Of a stretch of DNA of 64,000 nucleotides, positions 1 through 21,200 are shown one piece after another. The DNA is from Diploscapter coronatus (lineage: Eukaryota; Nematoda; Chromadorea; Rhabditida; Rhabditidae). The notes below the pieces were generated by a model. It saw only the letters and a list, made by a program, of their open reading frames with translations. It was not told the origin of the DNA and ran no database searches. The position numbers were made by a program, and so were the translations under genes. Where the stretch lies: positions 8,633,249 through 8,697,248 of the forward strand of contig OZ038423.1 of NCBI GenBank assembly GCA_964036155.1. Reading direction: 5' to 3'. Positions within the stretch are counted from its first letter, which is position 1, and the number at the start of each line of letters is the position of its first letter.

Positions 1-573
1 TGTTTCACTGGGCAATCAGCTATTTTCTAGCTGTTTGTATCTCTTCTTCCTCCCTCTTTGTGCTCTATCATTCGAGTTACCATTTCAAGAAATCCTGCTT
101 CTAAATTTGTCGTTGCACTTTTGTGAACAGGTGATTTTCACCGTATCGTGGGGGGTTTCATTCTCAATTTCTGTAGCTGCGTGTCAGGCTCTTTTCCCAT
201 TCCTTCCTCATCTCCTTCCCTTCGCTTTCCTTCCTTTCCTTCCCTCTACTCGGTGCATCATGCTTCATCCTTCTCTCCCTTTACACCGCTCTGCCGCTCA
301 TCTTTTCATCTTCTTCAGCTCTGTTTCCAGCCACTTTTTCTCCCATCCTCCCTTTTCTCTAGTCGCATTGTTCGTTGATGTTTTCCGGATTTGTTCCGTG
401 TTTTCGCAATTCCTAACCAATTCCCTTCATTTCAGGCGTCGTCGGTCGTCTCATTCTGTGGCTGTTCCCCCGAATTCAAGCTCAAGTCGTTCCGACTCAA
501 TTTTCCATATCTCTCGGATTTTTTAACGGACAAGACAATTTTTCCCCAATTCACAGCACCAGTTCGCCGAAAC
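1..573 (+). promoter_or_regulatory. Upstream region and 5' leader of MEF2
   Basis: No coding exon is recognised here. The stretch is strongly pyrimidine-rich on the + strand, and its open frames are low-complexity Ser/Phe/Leu readings that I discount. A good splice acceptor (ttcatttcag) ends at 435, followed by a more balanced segment up to the MEF2 start codon at 574. This could be the 3' end of a 5' UTR intron or a spliced-leader acceptor; the sequence alone does not decide. A transcription start cannot be placed. Confidence 0.4.
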
Positions 574-8060
<7,487 letters not shown>

Positions 8061-9530
8061 TTCGAAGAAGATCAGCCAGAGAATTGGAGGCTCAGTAAAT
8101 CGGATGAGATCTAGTCAGCACTAATGTGAATTGAATATGGTAACAAGAAAATTTTCTCCCAATACCATGTTACCATTTTCAGAGGAGTTCATGCTTCCAA
8201 TCCCAAAAATATGCACGTTCTTATTTCTATTTTTGTAGATTCAGATATCTATCTCTCAGAGTTTATTTTTGTAGTTGCAAATATCCAGAATTCTAAAATC
8301 TACTCGATCTTACCAATCCGGTGTTAGTTATTTTCCCAGAGCTATGTCCCACACAACATACATATACCGTATTACCGTATTCTCTATGTCTTTTTTTCCG
8401 AATCCCGATGTCGAACCCCTGGTTCTTTCGCTAACTGGGAATTTTCATCGCCAATATCATTAATCTTCTTGTTTCGTTCATAATTCTAGTTTCCATGTTG
8501 TCCTATCAAAGGGTGGTCTTCTCTACAAACCCCGGTCTTTTTTCCCATTTATCGTTTTTTCTTCTTCTAGTAGCGTCTTCTAATGCATCATCATCATCTC
8601 GGTTAGAGTCGTCGTTTCGATTTCTCGATTTTTCTGCCAAAACAGTCTGAATTCGCGCGCGAGATAGTCCACAATTCTGTAAGAGCTGTACTTTGTATCT
8701 TGTTATCGTTGATTCGTGAAATTTGAGGTTATTAGATAAAATCGAAATCCGTTTTTTTCTTCCAAGAATCAACGATAATTTCTAGTATTGTTTTGGCCCA
8801 GTTCTGTCGAATCATATTGATTTTTCTTGTATATTTTTGCAGGGGGCTGAGATTTGTTTTCATTTATTCGTGAAAATTGATTTGTAATTTCGCCCCTTGT
8901 ATCTTTCGATTTCGTCTGAATGAATGCTGTTATTCTAGAGTAACTGTTCCTTCACACGTGTACACTACTGTAATTCATTCGCTAAATCGCCTCGCTTGAG
9001 TAAAATCAAGAATATTTGATATTGGCTAACTCCGCCCTGCCTCTTTTCAAGAGTATCAACCCAAACGAGGTGTGGAATACCGTAGTTACAAGATACGAAT
9101 CCCGGTTATTTTTGTGAATGTGAAAACTTTCTCCTTCCTTCGACAGATTCAGATTCTAAATTCGTCGCTCTCTATCCTCCTATATCCTTCCTATTTTTCT
9201 CGATTTCTCCACATTTTCATATATATAACTATTGTCTGAAAGGAAATTAGTTTTTGAGAGGAAAGGTTAGTCTTTGTCTGTGTTTATTTCTACGTAAGTT
9301 GTAGTAGAGTTTGCATACGAATAGCAATTGTTTGCAAAAGGGACTTACCTCTTTCGTTTCGAAAATATAATTATCTATTAAATTGAGAGTCTAATTGTAA
9401 TAATCGTCGTTCCATCGTTAATATGTATTTGTCTAGAACCCACTATATTATATTTGTATTTACATTGAAATTGAGTTCAATCGGGTCCAACTTGATATAA
9501 CTCCGAATAAACTCAAGTTCTACCCGATTT
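8061..9530 (+). other. MEF2 3' untranslated region
   Basis: T-rich, non-coding sequence follows the TGA ending at 8060. A canonical AATAAA lies at 9506-9511, with another near 9650, so a 3' UTR of about 1.45-1.6 kb is plausible. The transcript end is inferred only from these hexamers. Confidence 0.5.
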
Positions 9531-9872
9531 CTCAAAACATTCATTTTCGTCCTTGTTGCCCCTACATTCTCCCAGTGAAATTTCATAAAAATACCGAATT
9601 TCTTCAATGTACTTTATCGATAAATTAATTAATATTTAAATTTAAATCTGAATAAAGTGAAATTCAACAAATATTGCCTTCTTTCCCAAATTTATACTTA
9701 TTTCATCTCCATGGACTATAAAATGCTAACAATAACGTATATAATTAGCCTCCTTGTAGAGTTTATCAGTCGTATAATTTACAAATGTAATTTTGCAGAT
9801 TGGATAGTGTAGAAGATCATTAACAGTCAAAGTATTCTGCAGGATTGGTTTACCATTTTAATATCAAACATA

Positions 9873-10969
9873 TTGGGTTGACCTGTAATTTTTAGCACAC
9901 TCAAATAACCCTCTTCGTATCTAACTAATTCAAATAGGGCTTTTTGTACTAGTACCCTTAGTATATTCGCTTTCAAAAGATATTTTTGACTCCGTCACTT
10001 TACTTATTACGTGTAAAAGGCATGCAAAATGAAAGCAACTCTTTGTAAGTGTTGATATCGTGACGCTGGAAATGAATTGTTTGATAACTTTTATATCGTT
10101 TTTGAAGCACTGCCCAAGCACACCACGATGGTATAAAAATTTGGGCATCAAACGCGGAAATACACACTTTGTGCGTCAAGAATAGGATATATGGGCTCCT
10201 AGAAAAAGGCACCGAGACACCAGTTAGAAAAAGACACCGGCTTTTTTCTTTTCCTATCTTGCCTCCCCATACTATTTCTTAGAAAACCCGGTGTCTTTTT
10301 CTATGAACCGATATATGTCATTCACAAAAAATCACCTATAAGATTGTTGAGTGTGAGAATGTTTGCATAGTTCCTTCACGAAGTTTGTACAGAACTCAAT
10401 TACACATCGAGTAAGATTAAATTTGCTCCATTTCGAGCAATTTCGAATTTTTTTAGAACCTTCCACATAATGCTCGCCTCTTATGTGAAAAATCTTTTTT
10501 CAAGGATGGTTCAGTCAGTTCAAACTCGATACCAATTGACTCGCCATTGAATTCTAAACAACTTGTGAAGCGACTATGCAAAATTTTCACATCCAACACT
10601 TATGGAATCGATTTACTGATGTCGCCTATATTGAATTTTGAGATAATTTTACGCGGAAAACGCGAATTGGTGCAACCTATTTCCGAATTTTTATACTATC
10701 ACTATCGTAGAGCATCTATCCAATGTTTCAAGATGGTATAATATTTACTAGGAAACTTCTGTAAAATTTGGAAATCCCTGATGTCAACATTAGCAAAAAG
10801 TTACTTTCAATTTTCATGCTGTTTACGTGTAATCTGTGAAGTGACGGAGTCGAAAATGATATTTTTAATAGCCAATACGCTATGAGTACTAATACCGAAA
10901 ACCCCCTTTGGGTTCGTTAGATACGAAGAAAGTTATTCGGGTATGCTAGAAACTTACGGATCAACCCAA
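9873..10969. mobile_element. Mariner/Tc1-like fold-back element (non-autonomous)
   Basis: The ends are TTGGGTTGAcc and the inverted ..TCAACCCAA, each directly flanked by TA, the target duplication of Tc1/mariner elements. The inverted arms are long: about 140 bp align closely (shared blocks CTTCGTATCTAAC and GACTCCGTCACTT), and weaker similarity continues to about 300 bp (9873-10180 against 10660-10969). No transposase frame is visible, so it is a MITE or fold-back derivative. It sits between the convergent MEF2 and PIAS genes. Confidence 0.8.
10185..10322. mobile_element. Small palindromic insertion nested in the fold-back element
   Basis: Between the arms of the larger element lies a second inverted repeat. 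TAGAAAAAGACACCGG-like units occur at about 10200 and 10224, and the inverted form CCGGTGTCTTTTTCTA at about 10289. The outer parts (gatatatgg and ccgatatatgtc) also pair. This looks like a second MITE inserted into the first; family unknown. Confidence 0.5.
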
Positions 10970-11234
10970 TATTATTTTAAAGTGTCAAATGAATGGTAAA
11001 AGAATGGAAAGGAGACATGGCAAAGGGAGGTCTTTTGTGATGTAGAAGAGTTGGGAAATAAAAGGAGTTTATCCCAGGATTTCGAATATTCACTCTAATC
11101 TGAATAAAGCACTGAAATGATAATAACAGAGATAGAAGCGATGAAATTCATATTTTGACGAATAGAAATAAAAAAAAACTAGAAGTCTCTGATTATGTTA
11201 ATAAAACTCGTTTACTCTCTGTTGTCCCACAGAC

Positions 11235-11376
11235 CAATGTTGCCTATCCACTCTGCGTGTCTGGTCAGCAAATCTTAACCATATGACTCTGCCTTTCTGC
11301 ACTCTGATCCCTCGTTTGTTCCTAGTCCCAATGTGTGCGTCTTGCAGGCTATAGACGCAGAGTGACTAGGCAACAC
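11235..11376. repeat. Short fold-back repeat
   Basis: TGTTGCCTAtcCACTCTGCGT near the left end is inverted at the right end (about 25 bp arms, about 140 bp overall). No coding content. Probably a MITE fragment downstream of the PIAS gene on its transcribed side. Confidence 0.5.
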
Positions 11377-12213
11377 CGATTTGGGGAAAAATAGTAATTT
11401 CAAGTTATTTGATAGAAAACCAGAAGATTTTAAGTTTACAAGAAAAAACTTTCGAATCATATTCCATATTTCTGATTTCTATCAAATTTACAAGTTAAAG
11501 CCTAAAATTAATATACAACCCCATCTTAGTTTTCCGGTTATTTTCACCATTTTTATTCGTCTAAAATAAAATAAATCTTAACAGAAAAGTAAAACGAAGT
11601 TGTAATGGACGAAATTATGAATAAACAATCAGATTTCACCAATAGATTCAGAAAGGGCAATACTCTGTAGAAATTTAAAATAGTCAGGAAATGGCGATAA
11701 AGGTAGTGAAAGTGGAGATCATTGAATAAATTAACGATTTTCGCCTATAAACTTGGAAGAACGATGAAAGATGTTTTCAAACAAATACATGAATTTAAGA
11801 TGAAGGATTTCTAGATAGGCACTCGATTTCCATAGAAATAGCAAGGCCTACACCGGGAAGAATTAAAATAATCGCATTAAGAAGGTTAAAGGATTTAAGT
11901 AATGATGACAACCTTAGTTACAGGTAAATTTCGAATTAGAAAATTTTGACTTGGAATTTAACATTGTCAACGAAATAAAAATGGACGAATAAAAAAACTC
12001 TAAATGGGAGAAAAGGAAGTTTGAACAAATTTCGATTTGGTTTTTTACACGAATCGATACCCGGCTTGGATAAGAAAGTAGATAAGAAAATAATCGATTT
12101 TGCCCTTCTTGATTGTGGGTTATAAATTTGTGACTGATCATGATGATAAATGATACCCTTTAACGCTGACTGTTGTGTGGTGTGTCTGACTCGTTTCCTC
12201 AGTGTTAATATCC

Positions 12214-15200
12214 CTAGCGGAATTGCGGATGCTGTTGCTGCTGCATGTTCGGGAACATCGTCTAAATTCGATAAATGATCATATTTTAGTTATCTTTCGT
12301 CATGTCTTATAAAGACATTGAAATGTTCAATAATTTGCCGCAATTTTAAAAATACTATCCTAGAATTTAAAATTCATTCTCATGATCTCTGATTAGAAAC
12401 AAATGCGAGGATGGATTTATGTAAACACTAAGGAGACCTCATTAATTGAACTTTTCATTAGGCAATATTGAATGGCTATCTTTTCCCTATCCAATACTCT
12501 GCATTATCAATGAAATCAGAAAAGAATGCTCAACTTCCCAAGTCCGTTCCAATCATTTAGAAAGAGAATGATAGATAAATGGAGAATAATTTACCCGATA
12601 GTATTTAAATATTCTTCTTTTCAGCCTCTTTGTAATTTACGAAGTTCTTACCGCCTGGTGTTGTCCGGGGAAGAAGAGAGGGCTGAATCCTTGGGGCGAG
12701 CCTAGCAGAGGAGGTCTGCTGCCGATGAACTGAGTCTGAGAGGGGTGCGGGGAAGGAGTGGAAGCGTTAGGCAGGTTCGGGCCGGAATGAGGCTGTTGGG
12801 AGATCATCGTAGGGGGCAAGCCGAACGACGTGAACATCTGCTGGTACGTGTTCGCCCAATTCTGAGGCTGAAAATGATCTTACAATTTGTAAAGTATTTC
12901 CTGAATTCAGATTTTCATTTCTTGAAAATCTTAATCGTATGATTTGTTGGAAAAGTTCATTCATTTTGAAGTTTGTAATTTTTAAAAGACATATAATTGC
13001 TGATAAACTCTTATCTAATACGGCAATAATCTTGCAGCCACGAATTTAGCAAGGCTGAAGATATTGTTCCTGACAGGAAGATTTCGAATTACTATGAATA
13101 AAATTTCCAACAAATACTTCCCTTTCAACTTACAGATGGGTGTTGATAGAATGGCTGATGCATGATGTTCTGGCACTGAACTCCTGCAGACATGGTCCGA
13201 CTTACAGGAGCAGGAGGCATATACGCAGGGGGTGAGGACGGATTGCTTGCCCCGACTTGGTTCTGATGCTGCTGCTAAAACCAAAGGGTACATATTTTGG
13301 ATATCAAAGTTTATATGACCAAATAGATTCATTAACAGTTTTATGGCCAGGAATAGATGGCAACTTACAACCGCAAGGCATCATGACACAACACATGGCA
13401 AAATAGTTTGGAAAAGAATATTGTATTTTACTCTACCCTATTCTATTTCGCCTACGTTTTGTATCATGACGGTATACGGTTAACAAGCTGCCGACTAGAT
13501 TAGAAAGTTCAGATGAGCAAGAATGTTGGGAAGTTGATTCAAATATTTCGGTCACTTTTGTGAATTCACACAGATTCAATACTTCTAATCTTACCATCGC
13601 AGCCTGCATGAAAGTATTCGGCATGGGAAAGGCAGTACCAGTTCCGGAATGCACAGGAGCGCTAGAAGGAGTCGAGGTGCGCACGGACGGATGCTCATCT
13701 AAATTTAAAGACATCATTTTAGAGCAGTCAAATCAAAATTAGCTCATACAAATTGTGGGGATAGGAAGAGAAAAGAAGCTTGCTAGAAATGACAAGCTGA
13801 ATATTCTAGTGCAATACGAACTCAACTCAACAATCCCGTTATGCTCGTGCTAATCAAAAATCAAACTTTGATTCAAAAGAATTTCATAATAGAAAAATCT
13901 AACAATTCAAAGCTCGGTGGGACTCGACAAGTTTCAAAATGAACATCAACAATTCCTGATATAATGTTGCGTTAGGATTTTTCCATCCAATCTTCTGCAG
14001 TTTTGAGTGTATTTCCTCGAAAATGTTCACTTTAAAATGATTTATCGAATGGCTTTGTCTCCTTACACAACACAATTCAGAATCTGATTCAGTTTAAGTC
14101 TCGAAATAGGAAGAGATATAGAAGAAGAATAATCGAAATCTGCATTCATCAGTGAAGAAGAAATTTTTAATTTGATTTTATCACTGATAGATATAGATTT
14201 ACAACCATCAGATTAGAATATACAATAAAACGAGTTCATACTCAGAGGGTACGCTTAGAATCAGTATTTTGGCATACTGTAAAATTGTTTTCAATTTCGA
14301 GTAAATAGAAACATTATCTTACAGTATGAGTGTTCATCAAAAACATTAAAAATAGAAAAGGGTGAAAGAAGAGGAAGACCACAGAAATGACCCGTGCACA
14401 CGACGATAAACAGGGATGTTGATAAGGATGATTGCTTAGAATGTATAAATTTGAATGGCTTGTTTTAGGCAACTTGATAAACCAACAATCCCGTAATAAA
14501 TTAATTTAATTTCTAGTTGCAGGAATTAAAGGGAGAGGAGAAAAGGAAGAGGATAAAGCTGTGATTAGCAAAGATAAGTTAGCTCGCTTGCAGAAGTGAT
14601 ATTTTCACGACACTGATAAGTAACATTTTTCATGTGTTGGGAAAGGTTCATTCAGTTTTTACTAGATATGAGAAGAAAAAACGATAATTCACAACATCAT
14701 AAACATCAGTGCCACAAAACTACGACTTTTTTGCATTTACGAGTTAATTCATGAATCTCTCGATTTGCTTATCGTTTTAGAGGCTTACGGTTTCTGTTGT
14801 CGAATGGGGCCGAGGAGGGCAGCGGCTGCAGCTGAATATCGTCCAGCGAGGTCGACTGCATGTTCTGGTCAAAGGGACTGTTGTTCGCAAGCAGCTCGTC
14901 CAGTGCTGTCTGAAAAAAAAATTGAATAAACATTTTCCTTCCTTTTCCATATCAGGGCTGTAACGGAATCAAATTTCGAAAATGTTCGGAACGGAATTTG
15001 AAAAATTTTAAATTCTCAAGCGGAACGGAATTCCGTTACAGCCCTGTTCCGTATTTTCGAAAATTATTTGCAAAAGTTATCTCATTGTAGAGGAATATTA
15101 TGATTGATTGAAAGTAGAAGAGGAACGGAAAACATCGAAATTCAAATATTTTCACCTTGAGATTCATAGTCTTGGGCGGCGGCGGTCCCGACGTATTGTG

Positions 15201-18200
15201 ACTTTGCTGAAATCGAAAGGGCTGCTGCTGTCCGTTGTGGTTGTTGCTCTGGGTGTCCTGCTGTGTCTGCCTGTAGTTGTGGTTCTGGCTGTTCGAGGAC
15301 GAGGCAGCCGTGTCGATCTCCATGTCATCTTCCAGTGCCGATGTTGCCGCTCTCTGAATTCGAAAAGCTTAGAAAAACGGCAATTTTAGAAATTGCAGAA
15401 TATGGAAGAAAGTCATTATTTCAAGGTAAGTGAAGAATAAGATAAATTATAGTTGTACGAGTGATCCAAGGATCTTGATTTGAAGAAGAGTTTAGAACTA
15501 ATATAGTATATACTAAATGGTGTTTCATCATAGCCAAAATGGTAATGTATGGCTGGGAAAATAGAAGCGAGATAAGTTGGAGGAAAGTTCTTTTCGAGGG
15601 GAGAGAACAAAACGCAAAGGTGGTAGCGGCTAATCGCGTTGTTCTAACCGTTAATGAGCATAAGTTTGTGATATACAGAAAAAAGATAGATAGAGAATAA
15701 AAGAAGAATAATTGTTGAACACTCAACAAATTCCATGATTTGCCTACCTTCCTGCTGTTGGTGCATTCCTCTTTCTCCGGACTGTCATCGTCATCAATAG
15801 TGATGCAGTCGATGATCTTGTTGCCTGCTTTCGAGGGCCGTGGAGGGCTGCGATGGATGAGGGTTGCCGAGGAAGGCGCAGAGGAGGGTGTCGAGGCGTC
15901 CATCGACACCACAGAGGGCGAACTGAATTTTACAATCGTTATTTTTTATATCTAATCTGATAAACTCTATCCAATCAGTCCAACATTATCACCTAGCATA
16001 ATCTATTACTGTAGATAATATCGCAAAGCCAAGAAACTTCAGTTCTAATACTAGATTTTACTTAGTCATTTTTGATTGCTAGGAATCGTTTCTAGTAGAA
16101 TGCTATTTTTCTTATTCTTAGCAAGCTAGACAAATCATTGACATTCCGTTAGAGGCTCACTCTATTCCTTTATTCGTTTTATTCTCTTTCTCTCAACTCA
16201 CCTTTTTCCTCATCTCCTCCAGTGCCACCTATCGGATATTACTCATTTACTCTACATCTTTTCTCTCTCCATTTCACATGTTCTCTCTCTACAACCACTG
16301 AACAACTATTGATCAGTCATCTCACTCTCTCCCAAAATCAGTTCACACTTGTCTCCGGCCTGGACGGCCAGTTCTGAATTTCTTCCGACAATTCTCATAA
16401 TTTGTCAAGTCTTTGTTATGCCAGATCAATAAATAAATAGTTGGTAATGATTGTGACTGACGCACACTCGGCAAGCACAGCGCACATTCTATATATAAAA
16501 AAGGTACCTGATTCCACAGAACCCATTGCCAGCAGTTGAGTTGGATCCAGGCGCAGTGGACGGATTGTTGGAATCGGGTCCGCCCTGCTGCGCGAGTGCC
16601 GCAGTCCGAATCGATTCCTGCACGGCTCTGCTCAGGTCTGTGTCCGTCGCATCGTCTTCATCGTCGCTCAGGGCTGAAAATGGTCAAGATTAATATTTTT
16701 CATGAAAACGGACGAATCAATCATAAACTTGACACCAAGGACCGCGATGAGTAAGTCCATTTTTACTAGTGTTCGCTTCAGTATGCTCTTTCTACCCTAT
16801 TCAAAGGAGAAAGAACATTACGCAAAGAAGATCGACTGTAAATTGCGTTATTTTCGACTGTTAATAAGCATGATTCTGTGAACGGGCGAAATTCATAGAG
16901 TTGACTATTTCACTAATTATTGAAATTCACCATTTGAAGAAAATATCACAACAATGAATGAAGACTTACTAATTTCCTCGATGGGAGCCTTGGATTTGGC
17001 AGAAGTCTGAGCAGTGCTGGGTGCAGTCGACGTGCTTGGTTTGGGCGCCTCTGCAACTGAATTCGACTGCTCGCCACCCCTTGCGGCTATCTTCGCTGGT
17101 TTCACTTCATCATCGTCCGAGTCACTAAGTTATAATCAATGACTTCTTCAGAGTTGTTTTTGCCTACCTCAACTCGAACACGTCCTCCTTGATGGTTTGA
17201 TAGTTGCCATCCTTGAGAAGCTCGACTTCAGAGAACGAAGGGTCCACCGAGTTTACCATCCTCTCGAAATACCTGAAATTTATTACTGTATCCCCAACAA
17301 GTTGTTAAAACAGAATGATGGGACGATTTTATGTTTTTTGTTCATATTTCACTGTGCTATGGCTTCATTAAAGACATCGTTCTCTCATAGCCTGTTACTA
17401 GTTCCAAGTTCTCCTTAGATTTCTAAGAATTAGCATATTTTGCATGCCCAGTGCAAATTCATTTCCTGGTTCAACGTGTCAGTCTATGCGTCTATTTTGA
17501 CGATGCAGCATATTTTCGGTTGAATTCACATTTCATTGCAAGTCTCAGATTTGGATGGACCATAAATTGCGTTGCACTTTGCTGCTGACGTAACAGCTCC
17601 GGCAGGCTGTCAGGAATCTCAGCTTTCCTTTCTTCTCGTTCCCTCCCCCAGTCACTTCCTTCTTATGTTTCCATTCTGCCATTCCTCCACCCGACTGCAC
17701 ACATTTGGAGAAGTGTCGTTTGAACCGCAAAAATGAAGGGAATTTGTTCACAGTGAGGCATCAAATATCGTTGCAAAGCTTAGCACCAAATTTCAAGGGT
17801 TTCGGATTTAAAACGGGGGATTTTGAAAATTCGAATGGATTACAAGCGTTAAACACAACGAGAACCAATTGTACAGAAACGTTAATTTCAAAAAATAGTA
17901 TGCCCCATCCAAGTTTCCTATTTCTATTCCTTCCTAGCACTTGTCAAATGCACGATACTTCGACAATAAAAATCGCCTCAAGTCGTGTTGTGCTTGATTC
18001 AATCATTCAGAAACTAGAATTCTATCTCCATTATATGGAGAAATACAAATGAGCCTACTTGTCGATGATGAGTTTGGAATAGGGGGTGTTGCTGGAGCAG
18101 ACAGCGCACTTCCAGGTGGGCTTCTTCTCGTTCATCATCAGATAGGCCTCCAGGTCGAAACACTGCAGGTGCGTGCAGTCGCGACCGCGAGCGGGGATGC

Positions 18201-21200
18201 GCATCCGAGTCTTCGACAGCTGAAAATCACAAAGTAATTATCAGTTTAGCAGAAATTTATATTTATCATCTTTTTTAAGATTTCACCTAATTCCATAAGC
18301 TTTTTTTCTAATCTATGAAGATAATTTATCCTGCATGCATGTTCATATACTTCTTAAAGTTTGAAAAATTGCTGCCAAATAGTTTTGTGGACAAGAAAAC
18401 CCTGTTCTGTTCACTCTTGTGAATTTTCGTTTCTGATTTGCGAGAAGTGGTAAATCAGTCTGTCCTGTTTGTGGTCACTCCACTTGTGAATTACATCATC
18501 CTTATCAGCAGATCTCACTTCTCGCCATTTCGTACGGTTCCTCACAACTTTGCTTATCACAGTTGCGCATCACTCGCATCAATCTTGTGCTTGTCTAACT
18601 TCCCCCTGCCCTCTCCCTCTCACATAATCTCTCGCGTGCTCTGCTTCTTTTCCTTCATTCTCTAGTCTTTCCATATCTCGTGACATTACTTTTTGTCTCG
18701 TTTTCTGAAAATATCGCGAAAATTTCCAAAATTGGCGTTGTCGTGTTATTTTAAGACGGGGACCAAAATTGAAATGGGAAATGTATAGACAAATTAATTC
18801 TGTGAAAAAATAAATGATTCTTTATATTATATCTATATAATTTTGATGAAATTTTTACAAGTGCACTTCACGAGCTCGAAATAATAAAAATCAAGTCCAT
18901 TAAATCCATAATATCGCTGCATAGCAAAATTTTTATCGACTGAAAAAGTTAATGCGATAATCTTGTCTTATCAAAATAAGCAATGCGGAATCTGGAATTT
19001 GGTTAGAAACGCAAAACCGGCTTTTGGCCCTCATCCCACGCACAGAACCTGCTGATAAACAATTCTCTGATTTTCGCCTTGCACCGGAAATAGAAGAATC
19101 GCGGTTAAAAATACCATTGATATGAATTTGGTCAGTGACTGATAATTCTCTGCATTTTCGGGGGACAATTTCGAAACTAAATGCATTTCGCAATCGACAA
19201 TATTTATCTCGGCACATTTTCAAATCTTTCACTTTCAGATCAGCGGAATTCCTTCATTCTTTGCAAAACATTATTCCAGTGACGTGTCTCAGTTCTACAT
19301 TTTTGAAATCTGCAGAGTTTTGTATTTGCGCAGATCGCTGAAGTTTGAACTATGAAAAAAGCATGTTGAAGTTCCTAAATCTTGTGATCTTTCTGCAAAT
19401 TTTCAGTTAACCCATAGATTCTCCGAGTAATCTTCCCATACAATGTCTCGAGATAAAAGCGATAAAATCCCACGCACAGACAGACTTTAAGACTTGTGTA
19501 GCACGTTGGAGGGGTTTCTAATTTTCGCGTACATTTTGTATTTGATTAGCTAAAAATAGGCGCGAAACTAACAAACTGAAATGAGAACACGAGTCTGAGA
19601 CTTGGCAGCGGGAAAATGCTAACGACTACAAACTGATGAAGAGGAGATGATAAGAGAAGAAATGCAGAAATCAAATTAGAGGGATCAAATAAATCAGAAA
19701 GTTGAGAATATCCATGGTGAATTTTTGTAGGATTAAAGATGAATTAAGAAAAGAGGTAGATCTAAATTTCAGACCAGCTAATAATGAAAATGGACCATAG
19801 CATCGGAATTTGCGAACTTGGAAAAGTGCTTGATTGTGCCAGCATAAACTTTTTTCTATTCAACCAGCTTTGAATTTATTCTTCGCGTATTCTAATCTAG
19901 CAGGATAAATTTCATAGGCATCAAAGAAACTTATTACTCTTATTTGATCTTGTCAAGTTGCAATAATTAGGAATCCGCAATGGTTTTACAAAATTATAAT
20001 TTTCAGCATTCTTTTTCTCGAAATGATCAAATTCGATGTAGCTAAGTGACAACATTCTTGCAATTTTCAAGCTGCAAGAATATTTCATGAATCATAAAGA
20101 CGTTTTACTACTTACCGGGCAAAGCAGGCTGATCTTGAGCTGGTCCATCTGTATCCCGTCCTCGTCATCCCCCGACAAACGACGAATGATCACAGACTTC
20201 GTCTCCTCATACGACTGAAAATAAGCTCATTCGACTTGAAACATACGAAAGAAGTCTCATAAATTTCAATTTGCTTGACAGAATTTTTCAACTCTAAAAT
20301 ATATAGAATACCCTATGGAAGGCGGGATTGTTGATGGCCTTTGCCTTTAGAATGTCCGCGTTGACGCGATGGACGACGTTGATGAGCACTGCCCATACGC
20401 GCTTGTCCGCAGTCCACTCGATCACCATGCGGTGATTTCCCTGATCCCTAAATTAGATAACTTTCTGCTGGTTGACAGGATCAAAAATGTTGAACATATT
20501 TTGAATGAGTTTGCGAAACTGACTATTTTGCGGATTTTTGAAGTAGAAGAAGACTGCGGAAAATGAATTCTTCCGGTTGTTTTTTAATGTCATACCTTGG
20601 AGGCTGGCAGTAAGGAGTTATGTTGACCGGTCGAGAGGGACGTTTAGCCTCGACATTCGGCTTGTTCGTTGGGATCACGTTCTAAAGAAGAATCATAAAA
20701 TGATGATAAACATGCTATTTTGTAAATACAAAATTCGAGCAACTAATTGAAGAATACAGAACATCAAACAGGTTCAGTACATCTCTGCATGAAATTTGTT
20801 AAATTTCAGGATTGAATCGAACATCTCAAATCATCAAGTTGGCACAATTCATGATGTTCGCCATTTTTCCATCTCCTCTTTCCATACTTTCCCACCAGAA
20901 GTGCATTTCTTCCAAAATTGTTCTTTTATCCCCACAGCGATTTGGAAGAAAATATTTGCAGCCATAAGTTGTCATTCTATAAACTCACCGGAAGCGTGAC
21001 ATTCGTGTCATCGATGCGAACGACGCACTGCAGCGGGAATTCATCGGGGAATTCCAGTGGCAACTGCCCTTCTGGATTCAGGTGGAAGAATCTAGAAATT
21101 CCCAGGTAAATTGATAAACCATGGAGAAATATACCGCAGCTGCAACTCGTCTCTGGGCAACTCCTTCTTGTCAGACTGATAGCGCAGGTTCTGCACGTGT

